DNA of 64,000 bases, taken from assembly GCF_000406925.1 (NCBI RefSeq), contig NZ_KE136347.1, positions 472,025-536,024 of the forward strand, given 5' to 3'. Position 1 is the first letter of the stretch. Every line of letters starts with the position of its first letter. The notes under the pieces were generated by a model. The model ran no database searches and was not told the DNA's origin. It was given only the letters and a program-made list of their open reading frames with translations. The translations under genes and the position numbers were made by a program. Positions 18,484-25,919 of the stretch are shown here, in pieces. This stretch comes from Enterococcus columbae DSM 7374 = ATCC 51263 (GTDB lineage Bacteria > Bacillota > Bacilli > Lactobacillales > Enterococcaceae).

Positions 18484-18512
18484 ATTATACGAATATTTGT
18501 TCGCATTGTAAA
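18484..18512 (-). promoter_or_regulatory. Promoter of the SOS small membrane gene
   Basis: Minus strand TTTACA (18512-18507), 17-base spacer, TATAAT (18489-18484). The spacer contains a complete LexA box. Confidence 0.78.
18490..18503. promoter_or_regulatory. LexA (SOS) box 2 of the small membrane gene
   Basis: An identical copy of box 1, 27 bases away, sitting between -35 and -10. Confidence 0.82.
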
Positions 18513-18521
18513 TAGCAAAAT

Positions 18522-18549
18522 AAAAAAATCTCCTCAAATTGAGAAGATT
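18522..18549 (-). terminator. Terminator of lexA
   Basis: AATCTTCTC / GAGGAGATT arms on the minus strand followed by seven Ts. It overlaps the lexA stop. Confidence 0.75.
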
Positions 18550-19174
18550 AATAGTTACGATATAAACCGACCACCAGACCGAGAATGGTTACCTTTTTTA
18601 ATCGAATAGGCTCCATGTAATCATTTTCTGGCTGTAGTCTGAAATGATCCGCTTCTTTGTAGAAGGTTTTGCAGGTGGCTTCGTCTTCATCGGTCATTGC
18701 GATGACAATATCCCCATTTTTAGCAGTATTTTGTTTACGAACGATGACTTGATCACCATCTAAAATCCCTGCATTAATCATACTTTCCCCGCGAATAGTG
18801 AGCATGAACAATGGCTCGCTTTCGTTTTTTAATTCAGGTGGAATAGGGAAATAATCGGTTGTTTCTTCAACGGCCAAAATTGGATTACCCGCAGTGACTG
18901 TTCCAACCATCGGAATTTGTGTGATGGTCGCGCCGATTTTAGTTAAGCCAATTTTCGTTAATTCAATGGCTCTAGGTTTACTTGGATCACGATGGATATA
19001 TCCCTTTTTTTCAAGTCGAGATAAATGACCGTGAACAGTTGACGAAGAGGCCAGGTTAACGGCTTGAGCGATTTCGCGTACAGTTGGGGGATAGTTTTTT
19101 TCTGTTAAAAATGAATGGATATATTTTAAGATATTAATCTGTCTATCTTCATTATGTCTGGGCATGTCAAACAC
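18548..19174 (-). CDS. lexA: SOS repressor LexA
   Basis: 208-aa transcriptional repressor and self-cleaving protease. The N-terminal winged HTH spans about residues 8-70 ([20 protein letters not shown]). The cleavage site is the Ala-Gly of TVTAGNP. The catalytic dyad is Ser in RGESMINAG and Lys in [11 protein letters not shown]. Activated RecA stimulates cleavage after DNA damage. A LexA-type box lies 41 bases upstream of the start, consistent with autoregulation, and two more control the gene downstream. Confidence 0.97.
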   Translation of the reverse strand: MFDMPRHNEDRQINILKYIHSFLTEKNYPPTVREIAQAVNLASSSTVHGHLSRLEKKGYIHRDPSKPRAIELTKIGLTKIGATITQIPMVGTVTAGNPILAVEETTDYFPIPPELKNESEPLFMLTIRGESMINAGILDGDQVIVRKQNTAKNGDIVIAMTDEDEATCKTFYKEADHFRLQPENDYMEPIRLKKVTILGLVVGLYRNY

Positions 19175-19214
19175 CGTCCTTTACAGCCATTTTATCATAT
19201 CTATCTTAATATAT

Positions 19215-19228
19215 CAAACGAATGTTCG
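19215..19228. promoter_or_regulatory. LexA box between lexA and ynzC
   Basis: Minus strand CGAACATTCGTTTG, one mismatch to CGAACRNRYGTTYG. It can serve the lexA promoter and possibly the divergent ynzC. Confidence 0.7.
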
Positions 19229-19337
19229 CTTAAAATATCTATGGGCTTCGAACAAGTGATTAAGTATTATTTGGTTTTTTTGGTAATTTGTATTAATATG
19301 GATAAAGAAAGAAGCTATGAAGAAAGGACGTTATACA

Positions 19338-19577
19338 ATGCTTTCTAAAGAAAAAATCGCCCGTATTAATGAATTGGCGAAAAAGAAAAAAACACAAGGA
19401 TTAACTCCCGAGGAAACGGCTGAACAACATGAACTACGTCAGGAATATTTGGCAGCCTTTCGTGGGGGGATGCGTCATCATATCGAAGGAATGAAGGTAG
19501 TAGATTTAAAGGGAAATGATGTAACACCAGAAAAATTGAAAAAAATCCAAAAAGAAAAAGGATTACATAATCGCTAG
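19338..19577 (+). CDS. ynzC: UPF0291/DUF896 protein, YnzC-like
   Basis: 79-aa soluble helical protein, DUF896 family: [20 protein letters not shown], then [10 protein letters not shown] and a C-terminal [15 protein letters not shown]. In Bacillus subtilis ynzC belongs to the LexA-controlled yneA-yneB-ynzC operon divergent from lexA. Here it keeps the divergent position but the yneA and yneB neighbours are absent. The ATG at 19338 follows GAAAGGA. Biochemical role unknown. Confidence 0.88.
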   Translation: MLSKEKIARINELAKKKKTQGLTPEETAEQHELRQEYLAAFRGGMRHHIEGMKVVDLKGNDVTPEKLKKIQKEKGLHNR

Positions 19578-19645
19578 TAGTTTAAAATTGAGTTTGAAAA
19601 TAAGGCTATTACGTTGACTTGAGACTGATTCTCTTTAAGTGGGTA

Positions 19646-19674
19646 TTGCTATTTTAGTCATAGTTCGCTATAAT
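19646..19674 (+). promoter_or_regulatory. Promoter of tkt
   Basis: TTGCTA (19646-19651), 17-base spacer, TATAAT (19669-19674). Confidence 0.6.
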
Positions 19675-19724
19675 GAAAGCGTAATTAAAGTAAAAATAAC
19701 TATAATTGTTTAGGAGGCATATCG

Positions 19725-21719
19725 ATGTTTGACACAATTGATCAATTGGGCGTAAATACCTTACGTACCTTAAGTATGGATGCAATTCAAAAGGCTAATT
19801 CAGGTCACCCTGGTTTACCAATGGGGGCTGCACCGATGGCTTATGCTTTATGGACCAAGCATTTAAAAATTAACCCAACAACTTCACGTAACTGGGTTGA
19901 CCGCGACCGCTTTATCCTATCGGCAGGTCATGGTTCTGCATTATTATATAGTTTATTACACTGTGCCGGATATCAAGTAACGATTGATGATTTAAAAAAT
20001 TTCCGTCAATGGGAAAGTAAAACTCCTGGACATCCTGAAGTTCATCATACCGATGGGGTTGAAGCTACTACTGGACCATTAGGACAAGGTGTTGCCATGG
20101 CTGTAGGGATGGCGATGGCTGAAGCCCATTTAGCCGCTAAATATAATCGTGAAGGCTTCGATATCATGAATCACTATACCTATGCTTTATGTGGTGATGG
20201 TGATTTAATGGAAGGTGTATCTCAAGAAGCTTGTTCAATGGCTGGACACATGAAATTAGGTAAATTAATCGTACTATATGATTCAAATGATATTTCATTA
20301 GATGGCCCAACTAGCAAAGCCTTTACTGAAAATGTTGGTCAACGCTTTGAAGCGTATGGCTGGCAACATATTTTAGTCGAAGATGGCAATGATTTAGCCG
20401 CTATTTCACAAGCTATTGAAGACGCAAAAGCTAATTTAGCGCAACCAACTCTGATTGAAGTGAAAACGATTATTGGTTTCGGCGCACCAAAACAAGGCAC
20501 TTCTGCAGTTCATGGTGCACCATTAGGCCAAGAAGGCATTCAAGCAGCCAAACAAGCTTATGGCTGGGAATATCCTGAATTTACCGTACCTAGTGAAGTA
20601 CAAGCTCGTTTCCATGAAGCGATTGTGGAAAAAGGTCAACAAGCAGAAGGTAAATGGAATGAATTATTTGCCCAATACGAAGCAGCCTATCCAGAATTAG
20701 CCAAAGAATTCAAGCAAGCCTTTGCCGGTGAGTTGCCTGAAGATTGGGATCAAGCACTACCACACTATGAAGTGGGCAGTGCGCAAGCTAGTCGTGTATC
20801 AAGTAAAGAAATGATCCAAGCTTTATCTAAAGCAATCCCAAGCTTATGGGGAGGCTCGGCAGATTTATCTGCTTCTAACAACACCATGGTAGCAGCAGAA
20901 AAAGATTTTGAACCAGGTCAATACGAAGGACGCAATATCTGGTTTGGTGTACGTGAATTTGCGATGGCCGCTGCGATGAATGGGATTCAATTACATGGAG
21001 GAACGAAGATTTATGGAGGCACCTTCTTTGTATTCGTGGATTACTTACGCCCAGCCATTCGTTTAGCCGCCATCCAAAAAGCACCGGTTATCTATGTATT
21101 AACACATGATTCAGTGGCAGTAGGGGAAGACGGCCCAACCCATGAACCAATTGAACAATTATCTAGCCTACGTAGCATGCCAAACCTACAAGTGATTCGT
21201 CCGGCTGATGGGAATGAAACCCGTGCAGCTTGGAAACTAGCTGTAACCTCTAAAGAAACGCCAACTGTTTTAGTGTTAAGTCGTCAAAACTTACCAGTTA
21301 TTGAAGGAACAAAAGAATTTGCGGACGAAAATGTAGACAAAGGTGCGTATGTTATTTCTGCTCAAAAAGGGGAAAAACCTGAAGGCATCTTAATCGCAAC
21401 TGGTTCAGAGGTTTACCTAGCTGTGCAAGCCCAAAAAGCTTTAGCTGAAGAAGGCATCGATGTTTCGGTTGTTTCTATGCCAAGTATGGAACGATTTGAA
21501 CAACAAAGCGCAGAATATAAAGATAGCGTCTTACCACGTGGCGTGAAAAAACGTGTCGCCATCGAAGCCGGTTCATCCTTTGGTTGGCAAAAATATGTAA
21601 AATGTAAAGGAAAAACGATTACGATTGATAGCTTTGGTGCGTCTGCTCCTGGCGATAAGGTCTTAGCTTCATTTGGCTTTACAGTTGAAAACGTGGTAAA
21701 TGTGTATAAATCAATCTAA
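19725..21719 (+). CDS. tkt: Transketolase
   Basis: Thiamine-diphosphate enzyme (664 aa) of the non-oxidative pentose phosphate pathway, exchanging two-carbon units between sugar phosphates. Family marks are [14 protein letters not shown], the TPP-binding [13 protein letters not shown] segment, [14 protein letters not shown] in the pyrimidine domain and the C-terminal [21 protein letters not shown] precedes the ATG. Monocistronic between its own promoter and terminator. Confidence 0.97.
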   Translation: MFDTIDQLGVNTLRTLSMDAIQKANSGHPGLPMGAAPMAYALWTKHLKINPTTSRNWVDRDRFILSAGHGSALLYSLLHCAGYQVTIDDLKNFRQWESKTPGHPEVHHTDGVEATTGPLGQGVAMAVGMAMAEAHLAAKYNREGFDIMNHYTYALCGDGDLMEGVSQEACSMAGHMKLGKLIVLYDSNDISLDGPTSKAFTENVGQRFEAYGWQHILVEDGNDLAAISQAIEDAKANLAQPTLIEVKTIIGFGAPKQGTSAVHGAPLGQEGIQAAKQAYGWEYPEFTVPSEVQARFHEAIVEKGQQAEGKWNELFAQYEAAYPELAKEFKQAFAGELPEDWDQALPHYEVGSAQASRVSSKEMIQALSKAIPSLWGGSADLSASNNTMVAAEKDFEPGQYEGRNIWFGVREFAMAAAMNGIQLHGGTKIYGGTFFVFVDYLRPAIRLAAIQKAPVIYVLTHDSVAVGEDGPTHEPIEQLSSLRSMPNLQVIRPADGNETRAAWKLAVTSKETPTVLVLSRQNLPVIEGTKEFADENVDKGAYVISAQKGEKPEGILIATGSEVYLAVQAQKALAEEGIDVSVVSMPSMERFEQQSAEYKDSVLPRGVKKRVAIEAGSSFGWQKYVKCKGKTITIDSFGASAPGDKVLASFGFTVENVVNVYKSI

Positions 21720-21769
21720 TTAAAAGTTGATACATTTCTTTTATAGCAAAACCTATTAAAGGAAATACT

Positions 21770-21814
21770 AAGAGTGGTCAGTCTTTAAAATATCAAGGCT
21801 GGTCACTCTTTTTT
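21770..21814 (+). terminator. Terminator of tkt
   Basis: AAGAGTGGTCAG / CTGGTCACTCTT perfect arms and T-run. Confidence 0.9.
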
Positions 21815-21941
21815 ATTTTTATTACTTAAAAATCGTGATAAACATTAGTTATCGCAATAGCTTGGATACAAAAATATCATTTGTCTTTTTTAAAGTAATT
21901 ATTGTAAAATATAAACAAATCAGACAAAGGGGTAATGAAAG

Positions 21942-22871
21942 ATGGCAAAAATTTATCAATCAGTTACTGAATTAGTAGGTCATACACCAATTGTAAAATT
22001 AAGTAAATTTTCACCAGCTGAAGGGGCAACAATCTATGCAAAAGTGGAATCGTTTAATCCTGGTAGCAGTGTAAAAGACCGTATCGCTTTAAGCATGATT
22101 GAGGCTGCAGAAAAAGCAGGTACTTTAAAACCCGGCGATACAATTATCGAACCGACTTCAGGAAATACAGGGATTGGTTTGTCAATGATTGGAGCAGCCA
22201 AAGGTTATCAAGTGATTATTGTAATGCCTGATACGATGAGTGTGGAACGTCGCAAATTAATGCAAGCTTATGGCGCAAAATTGATTTTGACACCTGGTAG
22301 TGAAGGAATCAAGGGTTCTATTAATAAAGCGACTGAATTAGCCAAAGAAAATGGTTACTTCATGCCATTACAATTTGAAAATCCTGAAAATCCAAAAATT
22401 CATGAATTAACTACAGGAAAAGAAATTGTTGAAGCATTTGGCCCAGAAGGCATCGATGCATTTGTTGCTGGAGTTGGAACAGGTGGAACCATCAGTGGTG
22501 TAGGTAAAGCTTTAAAAGCAGCTTACAGCCAAGTTAAGGTCTATGCGGTTGAACCAAAAGAATCAGCTGTATTAAGTGGTGAAAATCCTGGAGCGCATAA
22601 GATTCAAGGGATTGGTACTGGCTTTGTACCAAAAACATTAGATACTGAAATTTATGATCAAGTAATCCCTGTTGCTAGTGACGATGCAATTTTGACTGCT
22701 CGTAACTTTGGTAAACAAGAAGGAATTTTAGTAGGTATCTCTTCTGGAGCAGCCTTAAAAGCGGCTTATGATGTAGCTAAAGGCTTATCTAAGGATAAAA
22801 AAGTATTAGTTTTATTACCAGATAACGGAGAACGTTACTTATCCACTGCATTATATCAATTTGAAGATTAA
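21942..22871 (+). CDS. cysK: Cysteine synthase A (O-acetylserine sulfhydrylase)
   Basis: PLP-dependent beta-replacement enzyme (309 aa) making cysteine from O-acetylserine and sulfide. The PLP lysine is K45 in [19 protein letters not shown] binds the substrate carboxylate and GTGGTISG the PLP phosphate. Length and motifs fit CysK rather than cystathionine beta-synthase. A single-gene unit with its own terminator; no cysE adjacent. An imperfect GTGATAA / TTATCGC hairpin lies upstream (21836-21856), with no assigned role. Confidence 0.95.
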   Translation: MAKIYQSVTELVGHTPIVKLSKFSPAEGATIYAKVESFNPGSSVKDRIALSMIEAAEKAGTLKPGDTIIEPTSGNTGIGLSMIGAAKGYQVIIVMPDTMSVERRKLMQAYGAKLILTPGSEGIKGSINKATELAKENGYFMPLQFENPENPKIHELTTGKEIVEAFGPEGIDAFVAGVGTGGTISGVGKALKAAYSQVKVYAVEPKESAVLSGENPGAHKIQGIGTGFVPKTLDTEIYDQVIPVASDDAILTARNFGKQEGILVGISSGAALKAAYDVAKGLSKDKKVLVLLPDNGERYLSTALYQFED

Positions 22872-22895
22872 TCCAAGCTTTGAATATAATAACGT

Positions 22896-22938
22896 AAAAC
22901 CACACGTTTTTTCTGTAAAAATGTGTGGTTTTTGTTTT
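22896..22938 (+). terminator. Terminator of cysK
   Basis: AAAACCACAC / GTGTGGTTTT hairpin and T-rich tail. Confidence 0.85.
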
Positions 22939-23129
22939 TGTAAGGACTGGGATTTGTGAAATTAGTTAGTTTTTTCTTGTATTCTAGTTATATTTGTTAT
23001 TTAAATGAAATGGAATATTAAATTTGAAAAAGGGATTGGTTAAATGTTTCATCCACTAAGCATAATATGCTAGCTTTATTGTTAAATTAATAGTAGAATA
23101 AAGTCATCAAGAAAATTGGGGGTATTCAA

Positions 23130-23573
23130 TTGAGTGTAACGCTAAATGAAGCTATCTCAAAATTGGAAGCAGAAAATATTCGCCTAACTTCACAGCGAAT
23201 AGCTATTTTAGAATATTTATCTGCGCATCATATCCATCCTACAGCTGAAGAAATTTATCACGGAATCAAGGAAAATTTTCCAGGAATTAGCGTGGCAACA
23301 GTATACAATAATCTTCGCTTATTTACTGATTTAGGATTTTTAAAAGAAATGAAGTACGGTGATGCATCTAGTCGTTTTGATTTTAGTACGAAACCGCATT
23401 ATCATGTTATTTGTGAACGTTGTGGGAAAATCACGGACTTTTATTATCCTGGATTAGAAGATGTTGAGATGGCTGCAGGAAAGATAACGAATCATGAAAT
23501 ACACAGTCATCGCTTAGAAGTATATGGTATTTGTGAACAATGTCAAAAAGAGCAAAAAGAGGGGGTACAATAA
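23130..23573 (+). CDS. perR: Peroxide-responsive Fur-family repressor PerR
   Basis: 147 aa with an N-terminal winged helix ([25 protein letters not shown]). The metal-sensing part includes [17 protein letters not shown] and two zinc CxxC pairs (CERCGK, CEQCQK). The Asp in SSRFDF at the Fe/Mn site and [19 protein letters not shown] favour PerR over Fur or Zur. The start is a TTG at 23130 after GGGGG. A perfect PerR box precedes ahpCF in this window, a likely target. RidA follows two bases after the stop, so they are co-transcribed. Confidence 0.9.
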   Translation: MSVTLNEAISKLEAENIRLTSQRIAILEYLSAHHIHPTAEEIYHGIKENFPGISVATVYNNLRLFTDLGFLKEMKYGDASSRFDFSTKPHYHVICERCGKITDFYYPGLEDVEMAAGKITNHEIHSHRLEVYGICEQCQKEQKEGVQ

Positions 23574-23575
23574 TC

Positions 23576-23953
23576 GTGATTATTCATACAGAAAATGCAC
23601 CGCAAGCGATTGGTCCTTATGTTCAAGCGAGAGTTGCAAATGGTTTTTTATTTGCATCTGGTCAAATTGCCTTAGATCCTAAAACGGGTGAAATTGTTGG
23701 GACAACGATTCAAGAACAAACAGAGCAGGTATTGAAGAATATCCGAGCAATTTTAACTGAAGCAGGTTTAACTGCAGATGCAATTGTTAAGACGACCTGT
23801 TTTTTGAAAAATATGGATGATTTTACTGCATTTAATGAAGTTTATGGCACGCTGTTTAATGAGCAATTGCCTGCTCGTTCAGCAGTTGAAGTCGCACGTT
23901 TACCTAAAGATGTGCTAGTTGAAATCGAAATTATTGCAGTAATGGCAAAATAA
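23576..23953 (+). CDS. ridA: RidA family 2-iminobutanoate/2-iminopropanoate deaminase
   Basis: 125-aa trimeric YjgF/YER057c/UK114 protein that hydrolyses reactive enamine/imine products of PLP enzymes such as serine and threonine dehydratases. Signature segments are [21 protein letters not shown], the late [13 protein letters not shown] with the conserved Arg, and VEIEIIAV. Start is GTG at 23576 with GAGGGGG ten bases upstream. Its operon partner is perR, suggesting expression linked to oxidative-stress control. Confidence 0.92.
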   Translation: MIIHTENAPQAIGPYVQARVANGFLFASGQIALDPKTGEIVGTTIQEQTEQVLKNIRAILTEAGLTADAIVKTTCFLKNMDDFTAFNEVYGTLFNEQLPARSAVEVARLPKDVLVEIEIIAVMAK

Positions 23954-23959
23954 ATCAAG

Positions 23960-24003
23960 AAAGATGGCAAATGTTTAGTTGACTAGACATTCCATCTTTT
24001 TTT
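23960..24003 (+). terminator. Terminator of perR-ridA
   Basis: AAAGATGG / CCATCTTT outer arms with an inner AATGT/ACATT stem and seven Ts. Confidence 0.85.
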
Positions 24004-24021
24004 ATCGAAAGAGTGAAGTAG

Positions 24022-24720
24022 ATGTTAAAAGAATACTTTTCTATGGGACATACCACCGTTAGTAATTTAGTGATTGATTATTATCATGAACTAGGGATGA
24101 CCAATGAAGAATTTTTACTTTGGTTACAATTGTCACGTTTTGAACAAAAAGGGGAGCGATTCCCAAATTTAGAATTATTGGCACAAAGGTTGAACTGGAC
24201 GAGTAGTCAATTATACCATCAATTGAATCAATTGATTGAAAAACAGCTCGTTCAAATTGTCCAACATACCGATGAGCAAGGCAAGAAAACCGACATGTAT
24301 GATTTTTCGCCGATGTATGCCAAAATTGAACAATGGTTACTACAAAAAGAACAAAAGCAAGTAAGTCAAAATAATCAACAAAAAACCCAGGCTTTGTTTC
24401 GCCATTTTGAAGAAGAGTTTGGCAGGCCTTTATCATCCATTGAATTTCAACGGATTAATCAATGGATTGATGAAGACCACTATGGTACAGAGTTGATTTA
24501 TTTAGCCTTGCAAGAAGCGGTCATTAATCAGGTTTATAGTCTAAATTATATTGATCGTATTTTGTTAAGCTGGGAGAGAAAGAATATTAAAACCGCTCAG
24601 CAAGTTGCTAATGAGCAGAAGGCTAGAAAGCAAAGGTATGTTGAAAATCAGTCTACACAAGCTGTTCCTAAAACATTACCGAAGATTTCTTTACATAATT
24701 GGCTTGAAGATAATGATTAA
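24022..24720 (+). CDS. dnaD: Primosomal protein DnaD
   Basis: 232 aa, replication restart and initiation protein that remodels DNA with DnaA, DnaB and the helicase loader in Firmicutes. The N-terminal winged helix (about 1-110: GHTTVSNLVIDYY, LAQRLNWTSSQLYHQLNQL) is followed by the DnaD/DnaB2 domain (about 125-200) with the conserved YxxxxIDRILLxW pattern (SLNYIDRILLSWE). The order dnaD-nth-ponA-recU is that of Bacillus and Enterococcus. Confidence 0.95.
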   Translation: MLKEYFSMGHTTVSNLVIDYYHELGMTNEEFLLWLQLSRFEQKGERFPNLELLAQRLNWTSSQLYHQLNQLIEKQLVQIVQHTDEQGKKTDMYDFSPMYAKIEQWLLQKEQKQVSQNNQQKTQALFRHFEEEFGRPLSSIEFQRINQWIDEDHYGTELIYLALQEAVINQVYSLNYIDRILLSWERKNIKTAQQVANEQKARKQRYVENQSTQAVPKTLPKISLHNWLEDND

Positions 24721-24768
24721 GCTAAGTGATGAATAGCTAGTTAGTAGATATAATCTAAAAGAGAAATA

Positions 24769-24811
24769 GGAGGTGAAGGACTATCGAAGTGGTCGATAGT
24801 CAAAAGGAATG
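24769..24811 (+). promoter_or_regulatory. Ribosome site and hairpin upstream of nth
   Basis: A strong Shine-Dalgarno AGGAGGTGA (24769-24777) lies 31 bases upstream of the nth ATG (24809), too far to work directly. Between them is a perfect 9-bp hairpin, GACTATCGA (24779-24787) / TCGATAGTC (24793-24801) with a five-base loop. If folded, it removes 23 bases and leaves about eight between Shine-Dalgarno and ATG. The only nearer candidate, AAAAGGA, abuts the ATG. No in-frame start exists further upstream because TAG occurs at 24797. Confidence 0.6.
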
Positions 24812-25051
24812 CTCAGTAAGCAAAAAACACAGGAAGTTTTGGCAATTATGTATGATATGTTTCCAAATGCCAAATGTGAACTAAACTATCAAACCCCTTT
24901 TCAATTGTTGATTGCTGTAATCTTGAGCGCACAAACGACTGATGTTGCAGTGAATAAGGTAACACCTGAACTCTTTAAACATTATCCAACTGCGCAAGCA
25001 TTAGCTAAAGCTGAGTTGGATGATATAATTTTGCATATAAAATCGATTGGG
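24809..25051 (+). CDS. nth: Endonuclease III, 5' exon (interrupted by a group I intron)
   Basis: First 81 codons of the base-excision-repair DNA glycosylase/AP lyase Nth, which removes oxidised pyrimidines. The segment covers NPFQLLIAVILSAQTTD-type helices (here TPFQLLIAVILSAQTTDVAV) and stops after HIKSIG. Intact Nth proteins continue at this point with LYRNKAKN, which is found 413 bases downstream. Read without splicing, the frame meets TAG at once (25052-25054). Exon 1 plus exon 2 would encode about 215 aa, the usual Nth length, so nothing but the insert separates the halves. Confidence 0.93.
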
Positions 25052-25052
25052 T

Positions 25053-25464
25053 AGAAGCCCTTTATATCAAGTAATTGGTATAAACGCTACGTTAATTGCT
25101 TTGAAGCCCTAAAGCCTAGCCACCGAAACAGTAGTTGGAAACGACAAGCTGCCTGGTGCGAAAGCAGAAAAAATCGCTAGGATGATATATGGTCAATAAC
25201 CTAAGTATTTTAGATAATGGGTCTTTAGCAGGGAATGCCCTAAGTACAAAGATTGTATAAGGGAAACCTTCAACGACTATTCTCTCGAGGAGAAGTAAAG
25301 CCACAAGCCAAGGGTGGAAGAAAAATGTAGCGCCAATTTACCTAAAATGGGAGAATTGGCTGAAGAAATAGTCTCAACTAATATGAAAATATTAGAGGTC
25401 TGCTAGAGTCATTTATTGATTCAGTAAGACTGCAGCAAAGTTGCGATTTGCTGTGAAGATCATG
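25053..25464 (+). ncRNA. Group I self-splicing intron (IA2-like) in nth
   Basis: About 412 nt without a coding region, folding as a group I ribozyme. P1: exon GGGU (25049-25052) with GCCC (25057-25060), giving the canonical U-G pair at the 5' site. P6: CCCT/AGGG with GTACAA/TTGTAT (25238-25263). P7: GACTAT (25275-25280) and ATAGTC (25368-25373), inside R-like CAACGACTA and S-like GAAATAGTCT. P7.1: TTCTC/GAGAA (25280-25294). P8: GCCAATT (25332-25338) / AATTGGC (25354-25360). P9: CTAATAT-GAAA-ATATTAG (25378-25395) with a GNRA loop. Last stem: CAGCAAA/TTTGCTG (25433-25453). It ends in CATG with G25464 as candidate terminal guanosine. The R-S core and P7.1 resemble phage T4 td-type introns as I recall them. 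The exact ends are uncertain by one base (see findings). Confidence 0.9.
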
Positions 25465-25869
25465 TTATATCGAAATAAAGCAAAAAATATCAAAGCTTGT
25501 GCGCAGATGTTATTAGCTAAGTATCAAGGTGAAGTACCTAGAGACAAAGCATTATTAGTTGAATTACCCGGAGTAGGTCGTAAGACAGCGAATGTGGTTG
25601 CGGGAGAAGCTTTTGGCATACCAGCTATCGCCGTTGATACCCATGTTGAACGGGTTACTAAACGGTTAAATATTGTCCCAGCAGATGCTTCAGTGACTAA
25701 GGTTGAAGAAATCTTGATGAAAAAAATCGAGGCTAGTAAATGGGTCCAATCGCATCATACCTTGATTTTCTTTGGACGCTATCACTGTACTGCGCGTAGT
25801 CCAAAGTGTGACCAATGTCCGGTGTTGACTTATTGTAAAGAGGGCAAAGCACGCCTTAATCTACATTAA
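25465..25869 (+). CDS. nth: Endonuclease III, 3' exon
   Basis: Codons LYRNKAKN to the stop, 134 aa. It holds the helix-hairpin-helix with the catalytic lysine (LPGVGRKTANVV), the catalytic aspartate (VDTHVERV) and the C-x6-C-x2-C-x5-C 4Fe-4S ligands (CTARSPKCDQCPVLTYC). All active-site residues are present, so this is not a decayed gene apart from the insert. A TTG-started frame from 25441 exists but has no ribosome site and would begin inside the intron's last stem. Functional Nth therefore depends on splicing. Confidence 0.93.
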   Translation, partial: LYRNKAKNIKACAQMLLAKYQGEVPRDKALLVELPGVGRKTANVVAGEAFGIPAIAVDTHVERVTKRLNIVPADASVTKVEEILMKKIEASKWVQSHHTLIFFGRYHCTARSPKCDQCPVLTYCKEGKARLNLH

Positions 25870-25870
25870 T

Positions 25871-25917
25871 AAAAAAAGATACCCTGCATTCAAGATGGAT
25901 GCAAGGGTATCTTTTTT
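25871..25917. terminator. Bidirectional terminator between nth and ponA
   Basis: AAAAAAAGATACCCTGCAT / ATGCAAGGGTATCTTTTTT arms (one bulge), with A-run and T-run on both sides, between convergent genes. Confidence 0.9.
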
Positions 25918-25919
25918 AT

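Noticed and set aside
22939-23129. Possible small gene or riboswitch between cysK and perR.
   Set aside because: No frame with a ribosome site and no recognisable aptamer; only AT-rich sequence.
25052-25464. Insert in nth as a group II intron, an IStron or an ordinary frameshift insertion.
   Set aside because: No GTGYG start, no domain V/VI-like 3' end, no transposase or reverse transcriptase frame; R/S-type P7 strands and the P7-P8-P9 order are those of group I.
25441-25869. Second half of nth as an independent gene starting at TTG 25441.
   Set aside because: No ribosome site; the start lies in the last stem of the intron, and the protein would lack the N-terminal half of the glycosylase fold.
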